Shown piece by piece: positions 1-8,470 of a stretch of 64,000 nt of DNA. The notes under the pieces were generated by a model. That model was given only the letters and a program-made list of their open reading frames with translations. It searched no databases and had not been told where the DNA came from. Origin of the DNA: Auritidibacter ignavus (GTDB taxonomy: Bacteria > Actinomycetota > Actinomycetes > Actinomycetales > Micrococcaceae). The DNA is taken from the NCBI RefSeq assembly GCF_003703835.1, contig NZ_RDQR01000001.1, positions 248,001 through 312,000 on the forward strand, read 5' to 3'. The number at the start of each line of letters is the position of its first letter. The stretch's first letter is position 1. A program made the translations under genes and the position numbers.

Positions 1-258
1 ATCGCTGGGTCGGCCATCGCCGGTGTGGTCGGTGGTTTGATGCTCGGTTATGCGGATCTGGCCGAACAGGCCAGGCTGATTTGGATTACGGCGTTAGCAG
101 GTTCGCTCACCACATTCTCCACGGTCTCCATGTCCACCGCCCACCACGTCATGGCTGGAAACCTTGGGCGAGCGGTTGGCACCTGGACTCTTCACATCGT
201 CGCCAGTCTGGCCGTGGCCACTCTGGGATTCACCCTGGCTATCACGTCGTTTAGCTGA
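1..258 (+). CDS. crcB: Fluoride channel CrcB/FluC, C-terminal part (5' end outside window)
   Basis: The reading frame is open from the first base and ends at a TGA at 256-258, so only the last 85 residues are visible. They contain two or three hydrophobic segments and the family signature GSLTTFSTVSMST, in which the Thr/Phe/Ser residues line the fluoride pore. CrcB proteins are small four-helix membrane proteins of about 110-130 residues that form dual-topology dimers and export toxic fluoride. Actinobacteria often carry two adjacent crcB genes; whether that is so here cannot be seen. The gene converges on the DUF779 gene with a 36-base gap. Confidence 0.88.
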   Translation: MAGSAIAGVVGGLMLGYADLAEQARLIWITALAGSLTTFSTVSMSTAHHVMAGNLGRAVGTWTLHIVASLAVATLGFTLAITSFS

Positions 259-294
259 TTTCGCACCCCCAAAGATTCGCAACGTTGCCAAGCG

Positions 295-756
295 CTACTG
301 ATCCAATAAATTCGAACGGATCAAGAACCGTTTGCCTTCCGGGGCTTCCACCGAGAAGCCTGCGCCACGGCCGTCGACAACATCTAAACACAGCCGAGTA
401 TGTTTCCAGACCTGAAACTGTTCAGCGGATATCCAGAACGGTAGCGTCTGACCTTCGCGGTCAGGTCGGTGGCCTTCACCTGGCGGGCCGGACATCTCGA
501 ACGTGCCCAGTAAAACGTCTGAGGCGCCCGTCTTAAAATCTCCGATCGGGAAACACATCGGCGAGGAGCCATCACAACATCCGCCTGACTGGTGAAACAG
601 CAGGGGACCATGAAAAGCCCAAAGCTTTTGCAACAGCTCAAAGGCAGATCGAGTCATCGATACCCGGGAAAAATCTTCTCCGCTTATTTCTGGGCGGGCG
701 ACCAAAAATATCTCTGGGTCCGCGTTCTTCTCGGCAGTGTCGCTATGTGACGACAT
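295..756 (-). CDS. DUF779 family protein, partner of the aldehyde dehydrogenase
   Basis: This encodes a 153-residue soluble protein of the DUF779 family. The diagnostic stretch is the central HQSGGCCDGSSPMCF segment (around residues 55-69), a Cys-rich motif that could bind metal. Known members are almost always encoded directly beside an NAD-dependent aldehyde dehydrogenase of the ExaC/AcoD group, and the same holds here, with the gene downstream of and on the same strand as the dehydrogenase. Its biochemical role is unknown. The ATG at 756 is preceded by a strong ribosome binding site (AAGGAGGG, five to six bases away). It is probably cotranscribed with the dehydrogenase, with a hairpin between the two genes. 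Confidence 0.9.
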   Translation of the reverse strand: MSSHSDTAEKNADPEIFLVARPEISGEDFSRVSMTRSAFELLQKLWAFHGPLLFHQSGGCCDGSSPMCFPIGDFKTGASDVLLGTFEMSGPPGEGHRPDREGQTLPFWISAEQFQVWKHTRLCLDVVDGRGAGFSVEAPEGKRFLIRSNLLDQ

Positions 757-793
757 GGTGCCCTCCTTTCAGGGTATGCTTCACAGAAGCGTT

Positions 794-842
794 GACCGGG
801 CCCAGAACGCCACAGCATCCGCAGGCCCGGTCTTGTTCACTC
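794..842 (-). other. Intercistronic hairpin between aldehyde dehydrogenase and DUF779 genes
   Basis: A 9-base perfect inverted repeat (GACCGGGCC at 794-802 and GGCCCGGTC at 834-842) lies in the roughly 100-base gap between the two genes. No clear T-run follows on the minus strand, so this may be a partial terminator or an mRNA-processing/stability hairpin that lowers expression of the downstream gene. Confidence 0.4.
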
Positions 843-860
843 AGTTGCTTTCGCTCGCGT

Positions 861-2384
861 TTAGAAGAAACCTAAAGCGGAATCGGAATAGGACACCAAT
901 AGGTTCTTCGTTTGTTGGTAATGCTCCAACATCATCAGGTGCGTTTCGCGTCCAATACCGGAGGACTTATACCCGCCAAAGGCCGAGTGGGCCGGATAAC
1001 TGTGATAATTATTCACCCACACACGGCCCGCTTGAATATCTCGACCAGCCCGATAGGCTCTCGTACCATTCCGCGACCACACGCCAGCGCCCAAACCGTA
1101 GAGCGTGTTATTTGCAATCGAGATTGCCTCGTCGTAATCCGCGAAGGTCGTGACAGCGACGACAGGACCGAAGATCTCTTCCTGGAAGACACGCATATCA
1201 TTCTTCCCTTTAAAGATAGTGGGTTGGACATAGAACCCCTCCGCGAGGTCTCCCTCCAGTTCAGCACGGCCACCGCCTGTCAGGACTTCCGCGCCTTCCT
1301 TAACTCCAATGTCCAGGTAAGACAGGATCTTCTCGAGCTGATCATTGGAAGCCTGTGCACCAATGACCGTGTCCGAATTGAGCGGGTCACCGTGACTAAT
1401 GCGCTGAGTGCGAGCTACCGCCTGCTCCAAGAAGTCATCGGCGATCGATTCCTGCACGAGCGCTCGAGACGGGCAGGTGCAGACTTCGCCCTGATTGAGT
1501 GCAAAGAGCACAAACCCTTCTTGTGCTTTGTCGAAGAACGCATCATCGGCAGCCATCACGTCCTCGAAGAAAATATTTGGGGACTTACCACCTAGCTCCA
1601 GGGTTACGGGGATAATGTTTTCTGACGCATACTGCATGATGAGTCGACCTGTGGTGGTCTCGCCGGTAAAAGCAATCTTTCGAATCCGCGGATTCGAAGC
1701 CAATGGCTTACCGGCTTCCAGCCCAAATCCATTGACCACGTTGACGACCCCCGCAGGCAGCAGGTCCCCAATTAACTCCAACAGCACCAGAATCGAAGCC
1801 GGAGTTTGCTCAGCTGGCTTGAGCACGACAGCGTTTCCTGCTGCCAGCGCTGGAGCCAGTTTCCACACCGCCATCAACAGCGGGAAGTTCCAGGGAATGA
1901 TTTGCCCGACAACGCCCAGCGGTTCGTGAAAATGATACGCGGTGGTGTCATCGTCAATTTGGGACAGCCGACCCTCTTGAGCGCGTATCGCCCCTGCGTA
2001 ATAGCGGAAGTGGTCAATCGCCAAGGGAAGATCTGCGTTTAGGGGTTCTCGGATGGCTTTACCATTATCCCAGGTCTCAGCCACCGCAAGCTCTTCAAGA
2101 TGTTGCTCCATCCGGTCCGCGATCTTCAACAGAACTCCGGCCCGTTCGGCCGCCGAGGCTTTGCCCCACGCTGATGCTGCAGCTTGTGCCGCATCGATCG
2201 CGACGTCAATGTCCTCCGCGGTTCCGCGAGCGACCTCGGTGAAGACTTTGCCGGTCACTGGAGTAATATTCTCGAAGTACTGACCTTTGACTGGTGCAAC
2301 CCACTCGCCACCGATGTAATGGTCGTATCGTGATTTAAATTCCACCAGCGCGCCAGGCTGGCCGGGGTGTGCATATTGTGTCAT
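861..2384 (-). CDS. NAD-dependent aldehyde dehydrogenase (ExaC/AcoD acetaldehyde type)
   Basis: This encodes a 507-residue aldehyde dehydrogenase that should oxidise acetaldehyde or a similar small aldehyde to the acid with NAD+ in the cytoplasm. The Rossmann-type cofactor segment includes [18 protein letters not shown] (about residues 165-182), the general-base motif is [10 protein letters not shown], and the nucleophile is in [11 protein letters not shown]. The C-terminal ending [14 protein letters not shown] is typical of the ExaC/AcoD subgroup, as is the linked DUF779 gene. The ATG at 2384 follows an excellent AGGAGG. The GAF-domain regulator gene lies directly upstream on the same strand, and a palindromic site at 2442-2459 sits about 60 bases before the start, which suggests regulated expression. 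The exact substrate cannot be told from sequence. Confidence 0.95.
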   Translation of the reverse strand: MTQYAHPGQPGALVEFKSRYDHYIGGEWVAPVKGQYFENITPVTGKVFTEVARGTAEDIDVAIDAAQAAASAWGKASAAERAGVLLKIADRMEQHLEELAVAETWDNGKAIREPLNADLPLAIDHFRYYAGAIRAQEGRLSQIDDDTTAYHFHEPLGVVGQIIPWNFPLLMAVWKLAPALAAGNAVVLKPAEQTPASILVLLELIGDLLPAGVVNVVNGFGLEAGKPLASNPRIRKIAFTGETTTGRLIMQYASENIIPVTLELGGKSPNIFFEDVMAADDAFFDKAQEGFVLFALNQGEVCTCPSRALVQESIADDFLEQAVARTQRISHGDPLNSDTVIGAQASNDQLEKILSYLDIGVKEGAEVLTGGGRAELEGDLAEGFYVQPTIFKGKNDMRVFQEEIFGPVVAVTTFADYDEAISIANNTLYGLGAGVWSRNGTRAYRAGRDIQAGRVWVNNYHSYPAHSAFGGYKSSGIGRETHLMMLEHYQQTKNLLVSYSDSALGFF

Positions 2385-2441
2385 CCTGACCTCCTAAAAA
2401 CGGGAGTCCGTTGTTACGGTTACTCTTCAGAGACTCCTTGA

Positions 2442-2459
2442 ATATGATCCTAATCACAT
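2442..2459. promoter_or_regulatory. Operator-like palindrome upstream of the aldehyde dehydrogenase
   Basis: ATATGATCCTAATCACAT has arms ATATGAT/ATCACAT (6 of 7 positions pair) around a 4-base centre. It matches the site at 3771-3788 in layout and most bases. It also resembles the CRP/GlxR consensus TGTGA-N6-TCACA with one mismatch. It overlaps the stop codon of the regulator gene and lies about 58 bases upstream of the dehydrogenase ATG, a position suited to activation. Confidence 0.45.
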
Positions 2460-3740
2460 GCCGGTTGCAGGCGGGTTGCAACGCATCCCGTCGATTTCAC
2501 CAGTGCGCTCGAGGTTCAAGACAATTTCCGTTCGGCGCGGATGCTGCTCGGGCAGAATTTTGAGTGCAAGCATCATGACTTGCTCGTCTTCCTCGTCGTG
2601 ACACGTATCGAGATACTTCAGCACTTGCTCGGCATTGGCTCTCTCCAGAACGAGCTCTCGTAACCACGTCGCCACTCGATGGCGCACCTCAAATACCCCC
2701 GGCGCGCCACTCTCTGGCAAGAACGATTGACTGCCGAAACCCAACGCCTGGTCAAGATCACCAGAGCGCAAGGCGTTCCATAGTTCCACGACATCAAGCT
2801 CCAGCGACGCCACAAGCCGATAGGGTCGAGACTCGACTTCAACAGCAAGCGCCGGTCGCGCAGCTAGGAATTTTCGCAAGCGGGTCATTTCAGCGCGCAC
2901 CGTGACCACGTGCTCACCAGAGCCGAAAAGTTGCTCACTCAGCTCTTCCGCGCTCATGCCTCGACCGCGCTGATGTGCCTCCCAGCACAACAAGAAAAGA
3001 ATTTCCGCATGACGTTGGCTCAGCTCTACGGCATTTCCCGCACCATCGACCAGCAAGGGCTTGGCTCGGCCGACCGCACTCAGTGTCGTGGGCCCAAGCC
3101 CCGCCTGCACCCCACCGTGATAGAGACACGTTGGCATGCGGTCCGCGTAGAGCTCTCGCAGGTATCCTTCGCAAGCTAATCCGGTGGCTTTCATCAACGC
3201 CAGCGCATGCCCGGCAACGGCACGATCACCGCCCGTAATGTCCAGGGCCCCTAAGATCTTTCCGGTAATCGGGTCGCGAACAGGGACTGCGGTGCACGAG
3301 AAGCATTGGATATGGAGGGCAAAATGTTGTGTTCGTGCCACTTGAACCGGACGTCCGGTGACTAAAGCAACCGCAGGGGCGGACGTGCCCATGCTTTGCT
3401 CCGCCCAATTGGCGCCAGGACCGAAGGATAGATCCTCCGCAAGAGTCCGCGTGTGGTGGTCGCCCTCCACCCAGAGTAAGGTGCCGGCGTAATCGACGAC
3501 GGCCACAATTAACCCTGACTCAGCCACGGAGTCCGTCAACACACTCCGCACCATTGGTAACAAAGCAGCAAGGGGGTGGTTTCTTCGATAGTCATCCAAC
3601 TTCAGCCCGTCGTAGAACAACGGGGCGTCAGTCGACTCGGCGTCAAGAGAATGAGCGCGAGAGCGACGCCACGAGGCTTCCAACTCCGGAGGTAGCCCGC
3701 GGTAACTCGGACCACCGCTTGCGACCAGTCCTTCTCTCAT
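2454..3740 (-). CDS. GAF-domain transcriptional regulator of the aldehyde dehydrogenase (AcoR-type N-terminus, no AAA+ domain)
   Basis: The 428-residue product begins like AcoR-type regulators: an N-terminal SWRRSR segment, a LAALLPMVRSVL helix, then a GAF sensor domain (about residues 75-190) ending in ILGALDITGG. Classical AcoR proteins continue with a sigma-54 AAA+ domain; none is present here. Instead there is a stretch (about 235-325) with TVRAEMTRLRKFL and RPYRLVASLELD that looks like an OmpR-type winged helix, so this should be an ordinary sigma-70-type DNA-binding regulator. A short C-terminal region follows. Actinobacteria commonly pair such regulators with ExaC-type aldehyde dehydrogenases, so it probably senses an aldehyde, alcohol or related metabolite. 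A palindrome 31 bases upstream of its ATG suggests autoregulation. Confidence 0.82.
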   Translation of the reverse strand: MREGLVASGGPSYRGLPPELEASWRRSRAHSLDAESTDAPLFYDGLKLDDYRRNHPLAALLPMVRSVLTDSVAESGLIVAVVDYAGTLLWVEGDHHTRTLAEDLSFGPGANWAEQSMGTSAPAVALVTGRPVQVARTQHFALHIQCFSCTAVPVRDPITGKILGALDITGGDRAVAGHALALMKATGLACEGYLRELYADRMPTCLYHGGVQAGLGPTTLSAVGRAKPLLVDGAGNAVELSQRHAEILFLLCWEAHQRGRGMSAEELSEQLFGSGEHVVTVRAEMTRLRKFLAARPALAVEVESRPYRLVASLELDVVELWNALRSGDLDQALGFGSQSFLPESGAPGVFEVRHRVATWLRELVLERANAEQVLKYLDTCHDEEDEQVMMLALKILPEQHPRRTEIVLNLERTGEIDGMRCNPPATGM

Positions 3741-3770
3741 CTGAGACCCACCTCAAAGAAGAGCGCTTGA

Positions 3771-3788
3771 ATGTGATCATCATCACAT
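3771..3788. promoter_or_regulatory. Perfect operator-like palindrome upstream of the GAF regulator gene
   Basis: ATGTGATCATCATCACAT has perfect 7-base arms (ATGTGAT/ATCACAT) around CATC and contains TGTGA-N6-TCACA, the exact CRP/GlxR-type consensus. It lies 31 bases upstream of the regulator start codon. A near-copy occurs at 2442-2459. It could be bound by a CRP-family protein or by the GAF regulator itself. Confidence 0.55.
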
Positions 3789-3851
3789 ACTCTAGGTGAG
3801 CCAAATACCCCTTGACAAGACCAACTCCCAGATCGAGACAGGTGAAGCTAG

Positions 3852-3880
3852 TTGGCTGTACTGACCGGACACGTTATTCG
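3852..3880 (+). promoter_or_regulatory. Candidate sigma-70 promoter for the branched-chain amino acid carrier
   Basis: A TTGGCT box (3852-3857), a 17-base spacer and a TATTCG box (3875-3880) precede brnQ by about 135 bases. No riboswitch or strong hairpin was recognised in the leader. Confidence 0.35.
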
Positions 3881-4014
3881 ATGGACACGTAGACCGACTC
3901 CTCCACTGACCCTCTAACCAATTCGAGACGTCGGGAAATCTAGCTACCAATATCAGTAGCGTGAGCCACCAGACATTATCCTAAGGTGAGTCACTGCACC
4001 TCAGACGCTCAAGG

Positions 4015-5454
4015 ATGGCCCCATCTATGGCTTCACCGACCACATTGTCGTCGAAGAAAACCGTCACAACAGTCTTCGCCGTTGGTTTGATGTTGTTCTC
4101 GATGTTTTTTGGGGCCGGGAACCTGATTTTCCCGCCCATGCTCGGTATCGAGTCCGGCGATCGGTTTGCGCCTGCAATCACCGGCTTCCTGGTGGCCGGC
4201 GTGGTCCTACCGGTCATCACGATCATTGCTGTCGCAGTGTCTGGTTCCGGCGTCAGGGATATGGCCTCTCGAGCTGGCGTCATTTTCGGTGTCATCTTCT
4301 CAGTGGTTGTCTATCTCTCCATCGGTTCGTTTTACGCCATGCCACGCGTGGCAGCGATCGGTTACGAACTCGGCATTGAATCCACCTTTGGACTATCCGG
4401 TACAGGCTGGCGCGTGTTCTTTACCGGGCTCTTCTTTGCCGTCGCGTTCGTCATTGTGCTATTCCCAGGCAAGGTGGCCGACTCCTTGGGTAAAGTCCTC
4501 ACCCCCGCCCTGCTCATTCTGTTGACCGTGATGACCATCGCCGTTATTGCGTCCATGAATAATCCCCCGGTAGCTCCCACCGAGGAATACGCTTCCAGCC
4601 CGCTGATCGCCGGAATTCTTCAGGGCTACTTCACCATGGATTCCATTGCCGCTCTGGCATTCGCCATCGTGGTGGTCTCCAGCTTCGGCGCTGCTGGCAT
4701 AACCAACCACAAGAGAGTGGTAAAGCTCAGCGCAATCTCGGCCTGTATCGCCGGCTTCTTCCTCATGCTGGTTTACCTCGGTCTGGGCTTTATGGGCACG
4801 CGCATGCCGAATAAAGAAAGTTATTCCGATGGCGCAGAAATTCTGTCCAGCGCGTCGAAGCTGACTTTGGGATTGACCGGAGACATCATCTTCTCCGCTG
4901 TGGTTCTGCTGGCATGCCTGACCACCGCGGTTGGTCTGATTGCTGCCTCAGCGTCGTTCTTTGAAGAACTACTCCCCCAGCTGTCCTACCGTAGCTGGGC
5001 AATGATCTTCACCGTGATCGCATTCACTCTTGCTAATCTCGGCCTGGAACGCATCCTGACGTTCTCGACACCCATCATCGGACTGATCTACCCACCCGCA
5101 ATAGCCTTAATCGTCACCAGCTTGGTCCACCTGCTGGTCCCGCGTCGCCAGTTACCACTGACCTACCGCACCGGTGTCTATGTCGCGCTGATCTTCTCGG
5201 CCCTTGATCTGATCGTGTCCAACAATCTGTTCGGTGCTGAGGTCCTGGCCGAGCCACTGGCGATCATCCCGTTGTTCTCAGCGGGACTGGGATGGATGGT
5301 CCCCACCGTCGTGGCAGCAACCATTGCCTTCATCTTCGATATGCAGCGCGGCCTGACCCGAGATGATGACCTCGTCTCAGGAGAAATCCGCGACCCTCTC
5401 CAAAGAGATGAGACGCCATCGTCCGACACGAGCCAGGCACTGAATCGCTCCTAG
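4015..5454 (+). CDS. brnQ: Branched-chain amino acid:cation symporter BrnQ
   Basis: The 479-residue integral membrane protein has about 12 hydrophobic segments spread over its whole length. The N-terminal segment LFSMFFGAGNLIFPPMLG is the clearest signature of the BrnQ/LIVCS family, which imports leucine, isoleucine and valine with Na+ or H+. The hydrophilic C-terminal tail (last 45 residues) is Asp/Glu/Ser-rich and probably cytoplasmic. Two starts compete: the ATG at 4015, which lacks a well-placed ribosome binding site, and the ATG at 4027 (residue 5), which has AAGGA 11 bases upstream. The gene stands alone and converges on ssrA. Confidence 0.93.
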   Translation: MAPSMASPTTLSSKKTVTTVFAVGLMLFSMFFGAGNLIFPPMLGIESGDRFAPAITGFLVAGVVLPVITIIAVAVSGSGVRDMASRAGVIFGVIFSVVVYLSIGSFYAMPRVAAIGYELGIESTFGLSGTGWRVFFTGLFFAVAFVIVLFPGKVADSLGKVLTPALLILLTVMTIAVIASMNNPPVAPTEEYASSPLIAGILQGYFTMDSIAALAFAIVVVSSFGAAGITNHKRVVKLSAISACIAGFFLMLVYLGLGFMGTRMPNKESYSDGAEILSSASKLTLGLTGDIIFSAVVLLACLTTAVGLIAASASFFEELLPQLSYRSWAMIFTVIAFTLANLGLERILTFSTPIIGLIYPPAIALIVTSLVHLLVPRRQLPLTYRTGVYVALIFSALDLIVSNNLFGAEVLAEPLAIIPLFSAGLGWMVPTVVAATIAFIFDMQRGLTRDDDLVSGEIRDPLQRDETPSSDTSQALNRS

Positions 5455-5633
5455 AGGCTCGCCTTTGACGCAAAGACCCTGTTCACAAATCGATGACATG
5501 AGCGGGGCTCGGTCGTCTTATTCCCAGTTAGCCCCCATCCTGCCGAGTTCTTCCCTGCAATCCGTGACATGTCGAACGTGGACCCTTTGTTTGAGGATGA
5601 GCGTGATTCCGCTACTTCCCTTTATGTGCAACG

Positions 5634-5665
5634 AAAAAGCCCGCCAACTCAACGAGTTAGCGGGC
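5634..5665 (-). terminator. Rho-independent terminator of ssrA
   Basis: On the minus strand, GCCCGCTAACT pairs with AGTTGGCGGGC (11 pairs, one G-U) around a 5-base loop and is followed by TTTTT. It begins four bases after the tmRNA 3' end. Confidence 0.9.
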
Positions 5666-5669
5666 CTAG

Positions 5670-6039
5670 GGTGGAGACGCCGGGAATCGAACCCGGGTCC
5701 GATGTGAACTTCAGTAGGCTTCTCCGTGCGCAGTCTGTTCTGAAGTTTTATCGACCTCGATCGTCCCACAGACAGGCGATCGTTCAGGTCTAGTCGGCTT
5801 CAGGTCTTCGTTGATTCCCCCGACAGGGTCAACGAACAGTGGCTATCTAATCGACGCCAGACACCGGGCCGATAGCATTCCCGGGCTGACGGACTCGATC
5901 ACTGATTAGGCAGCGAGAGCGAAGTCAGTGCGCTTAGATTCGGCACTTAATTGATTGCAAAGGGCGTTTACGAGATGACTTTGCGTCCTCGGCACGCTTC
6001 CCTTACCTCAACTCACATCGTCGAAACCGATCGTCCCCT
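5670..6039 (-). ncRNA. ssrA: Transfer-messenger RNA (tmRNA)
   Basis: This RNA rescues stalled ribosomes with SmpB and tags the unfinished protein for proteolysis. The 5' end GGGGACG (6039 downward) pairs with CGTCTCC near the 3' end (5673-5679) to form the acceptor stem, and the T-arm GGGTTCGATTCCC follows the tRNA-like rule. The tag frame reads AESKRTDFALAA followed by TAA, which matches the tag of Arthrobacter/Micrococcus relatives. After the discriminator A at 5672 the genome reads CCC rather than CCA, so the terminal CCA must be added after transcription. smpB lies just upstream on the same strand. Confidence 0.97.
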
Positions 6040-6073
6040 CTTCGATTATGTTCCACGAAATCGTGGATACACC

Positions 6074-6102
6074 AGAATAACCCGTCGAAAGTCCGCCCGC
6101 AA
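6074..6102 (-). promoter_or_regulatory. ssrA: Candidate ssrA promoter
   Basis: On the minus strand TTGCGG (6102-6097), a 17-base spacer and TATTCT (6079-6074) place the start of transcription about 28 bases before the mature tmRNA 5' end. The intervening leader contains the short inverted repeat CCACGA/TCGTGG (6054-6067), which may guide 5' processing. Another weak stem (6111-6117 with 6127-6133) lies between the smpB stop and this promoter. Confidence 0.5.
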
Positions 6103-6151
6103 GTCACGCGAGCTCCCTGATTGCCCGGGAGCTGTGTTCTTCTGCAAAGAG

Positions 6152-6667
6152 CTAAAACTCCAACGCGGAGACCCCGCGCCGGTTGGCTTGCCGCATCGCT
6201 CGTTGTGCCTCACGCGCATCTTGCTGCTCACGAAGTGCTTGGCGCTTGTCAAAGTCACGCTTACCCTCGGCAACGGCGATCTCTACCTTGGCGATACCAT
6301 TCTTAAAATAGAGCTTAAGTGGCACAATGGTAACGCCTTTGTCCTGGACAGCGCGCTCAAGCCGATTCAATTCTGCACGGTGTAGTAGCAATTTTCTCCG
6401 GCGTCGCGATGCATGGTTCGTCCAAGAACCGTTGAGGTATTCAGGAATGTAGACCTGTTCGAGGTAGAGCTCACCATTGGTAAACTGGGCGAACCCATCA
6501 CCAATCGAGGCTTGTCCCTCGCGTAGTGATTTAACCTCAGTTCCCATCAGAGACAGCCCGGCTTCATAGGTATCTTTGATCGTGTAGTTGTGACGAGCTT
6601 TCCGGTTCGAGGCAACAACCTGGCTATTGGGGTCAGGTGTTTTTTTCCCGTTCGATTTCTTCGCCAT
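6152..6667 (-). CDS. smpB: SsrA-binding protein SmpB
   Basis: SmpB binds the tRNA-like domain of tmRNA and carries it into stalled ribosomes. The 171-residue product has the family segments [33 protein letters not shown] and [11 protein letters not shown]. The C-terminal tail [20 protein letters not shown] is the basic helix that enters the empty mRNA channel. I place the start at the ATG at 6667 (MAKKSNGK), which has GAGG six bases upstream; a GTG at 6679 in the same frame lacks this spacing. It lies next to ssrA, as expected, and downstream of the ftsX/M23 genes. Confidence 0.97.
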   Translation of the reverse strand: MAKKSNGKKTPDPNSQVVASNRKARHNYTIKDTYEAGLSLMGTEVKSLREGQASIGDGFAQFTNGELYLEQVYIPEYLNGSWTNHASRRRRKLLLHRAELNRLERAVQDKGVTIVPLKLYFKNGIAKVEIAVAEGKRDFDKRQALREQQDAREAQRAMRQANRRGVSALEF

Positions 6668-6800
6668 CGTCAGCCTCACCTCTTCCCCAAGATCTCGTTG
6701 AACATACCGGGCACATCTTGTCGATCAACCCAAAAATTATACACGTCGGCCCTCTCCGAAGTCATCTAACGGGTCAGAGAGGGTCGCGACGTGGAAATAG

Positions 6801-8411
6801 TTAGAGCAAGCCCTCGGGGTCAACCGCGGTCCCGTCTAACAGCGTTTCAAAGTGCAAATGGCACCCGGTGGAGTTACCGGTTGTGCCGGTATAACCGATG
6901 ACGTCACCCTGGTTGACCTTCTGACCTGGACTGACGACGTAACGGGTCATGTGATGGTACTTTGTGGCCAATAGCCGACCGTTAACCTGCCCGTGCGAAA
7001 TGACGACGCGACGACCCGAGGTCCACACGGCCCAGTCAGCGTTCATGACCGTGCCGGACGCGGCGGCCTTGATCGGTAGACCACAGCCACCGCCATAGTC
7101 GATTCCGGTGTGAACGTATCCGCCAGCTCCTCCATAGTCAAAAGTTCCGGCTGGGGTGGGACGCCACCCAAATCCAGAAGTCTGGTAGGTATTGAGGGGA
7201 GGAACCAGACCCCACGCCGAGGAACTGCTGGAAGGTTTCGAGGATCCCGAGGAGCCCGATGATTTGGACGACTCGTTGGCCGCAGCCTCTTCTGTGACTT
7301 TTTGGTCTGCGTCACGCGAGGCCTTAGAGGCTTCTTCGGCCTTTTTCCGTGCTTCTTCAGCCTCCTTGCGCTGACGTTCCGACGCCTTAGCGGCCGCTGC
7401 TCGTTCCTCTGCTTCACGAGCCTTACGTTCCGCTTCTTCTGCTTCCTTGCGTTTGCGTTCAGCCTCTTCGACTGCCTCTTGGTATTGGCCTTCTAAGTCC
7501 GAGGTTGCTGATTCTTGATCGAGCAACTCCCGCTGACGCTGAGCGATGTCTTCGTTCACCGAAGATTGCTCGGCGCGGTTCTCGTCGATCTGCTTCTGAA
7601 TCTTCGGACGTTCGGCCTTCAGTTCTTCCGTGAGCCGCTCGGTGTCGGACACCATCGTGTCCAACTCCTTCTTTGCGGCTCGAGCCTCGTCACGGGCTTT
7701 TTCTTCAGCTTCGAGAGCTTCCTCGGCCTGTGCCTGTAGCTCTTCGATTTCTTGTTCCACACCGGCGAGACGTGCGTCCGTATTACGGTCGGTGGCTGCC
7801 TGCTGGGAGGCCTGGGAAGACCGTGAGGATTGGATGCGTAGCGCCTGCTGAGTCAGTCCCATAGTCTCGGGCAGGGAGGAATCAGAAACACCGAGCATAA
7901 ACGACAGATCTTGCGAGACCCCGCCACGCCGGTAGGCCTGGTGGGCAATCTGGCCAACTTCCTCGCGCGCTTGTGCAACCTGTTGTTCCGAGTCATCGAT
8001 CTCGGCCTGAATTTCCTGACGACGTTGCTGGGCTGAGGTCAATCGACTCTTGAGCGACTGCACTTCATCCACGGCAGCTTGCACTCGAGACTCTGCGTCT
8101 TCAACAGCCTGTTGCGCACCGGGCAACTGCTCTTGCAACTCGTTGAGCTCCGTGACCTTTTTCCGGATGTCCTCATCGAGCCCTTCCAGGTTGGCATTCA
8201 AGTCGCCCCGGTCAGACTCCAGTTTTTGCTTTTGGCTTTCCAAATCCGACAAGGAATCAGACAAGTCTGATTCCTGCTGACGCGATTCGTCCAGCTGCTG
8301 TTGCAACTCATCGACCTTGTCCTGCGCATGGGCTGGCGCGATACTGCTGACTGTCAGCACCGCCATCAAGCCAGTCGCAATAACACACAGAGGTAGCCGG
8401 TTACGGCTCAT
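6801..8411 (-). CDS. Secreted coiled-coil M23 (LytM) peptidoglycan endopeptidase, FtsEX-linked
   Basis: The 536-residue product has a signal peptide ending near residue 29 (AHAQ), a long coiled coil (about 30-285), an Ala/Glu/Lys-rich helix (about 305-370), a Ser-rich linker and a C-terminal M23 domain. The zinc ligands appear intact: HTGID near residue 434 and HLHFE near 518, so it should be an active hydrolase rather than an EnvC-type degenerate activator. Its place directly downstream of ftsE-ftsX and its coiled coil suggest that FtsEX controls it at the cell envelope, as known for EnvC in Escherichia coli and RipC in mycobacteria. The ATG at 8411 is preceded by AAGGAG at suitable distance. 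Confidence 0.93.
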   Translation of the reverse strand: MSRNRLPLCVIATGLMAVLTVSSIAPAHAQDKVDELQQQLDESRQQESDLSDSLSDLESQKQKLESDRGDLNANLEGLDEDIRKKVTELNELQEQLPGAQQAVEDAESRVQAAVDEVQSLKSRLTSAQQRRQEIQAEIDDSEQQVAQAREEVGQIAHQAYRRGGVSQDLSFMLGVSDSSLPETMGLTQQALRIQSSRSSQASQQAATDRNTDARLAGVEQEIEELQAQAEEALEAEEKARDEARAAKKELDTMVSDTERLTEELKAERPKIQKQIDENRAEQSSVNEDIAQRQRELLDQESATSDLEGQYQEAVEEAERKRKEAEEAERKAREAEERAAAAKASERQRKEAEEARKKAEEASKASRDADQKVTEEAAANESSKSSGSSGSSKPSSSSSAWGLVPPLNTYQTSGFGWRPTPAGTFDYGGAGGYVHTGIDYGGGCGLPIKAAASGTVMNADWAVWTSGRRVVISHGQVNGRLLATKYHHMTRYVVSPGQKVNQGDVIGYTGTTGNSTGCHLHFETLLDGTAVDPEGLL

Positions 8412-8470
8412 GAAAAGTACTCCTTCACGGAACGGGGGAAGACGAAGGACTCAAGCAGGCCACTGCCGAG

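Noticed and set aside
912-1595. A 227-codon plus-strand frame opposite the aldehyde dehydrogenase
   Set aside because: Antisense shadow of a strongly conserved enzyme; no start signal.
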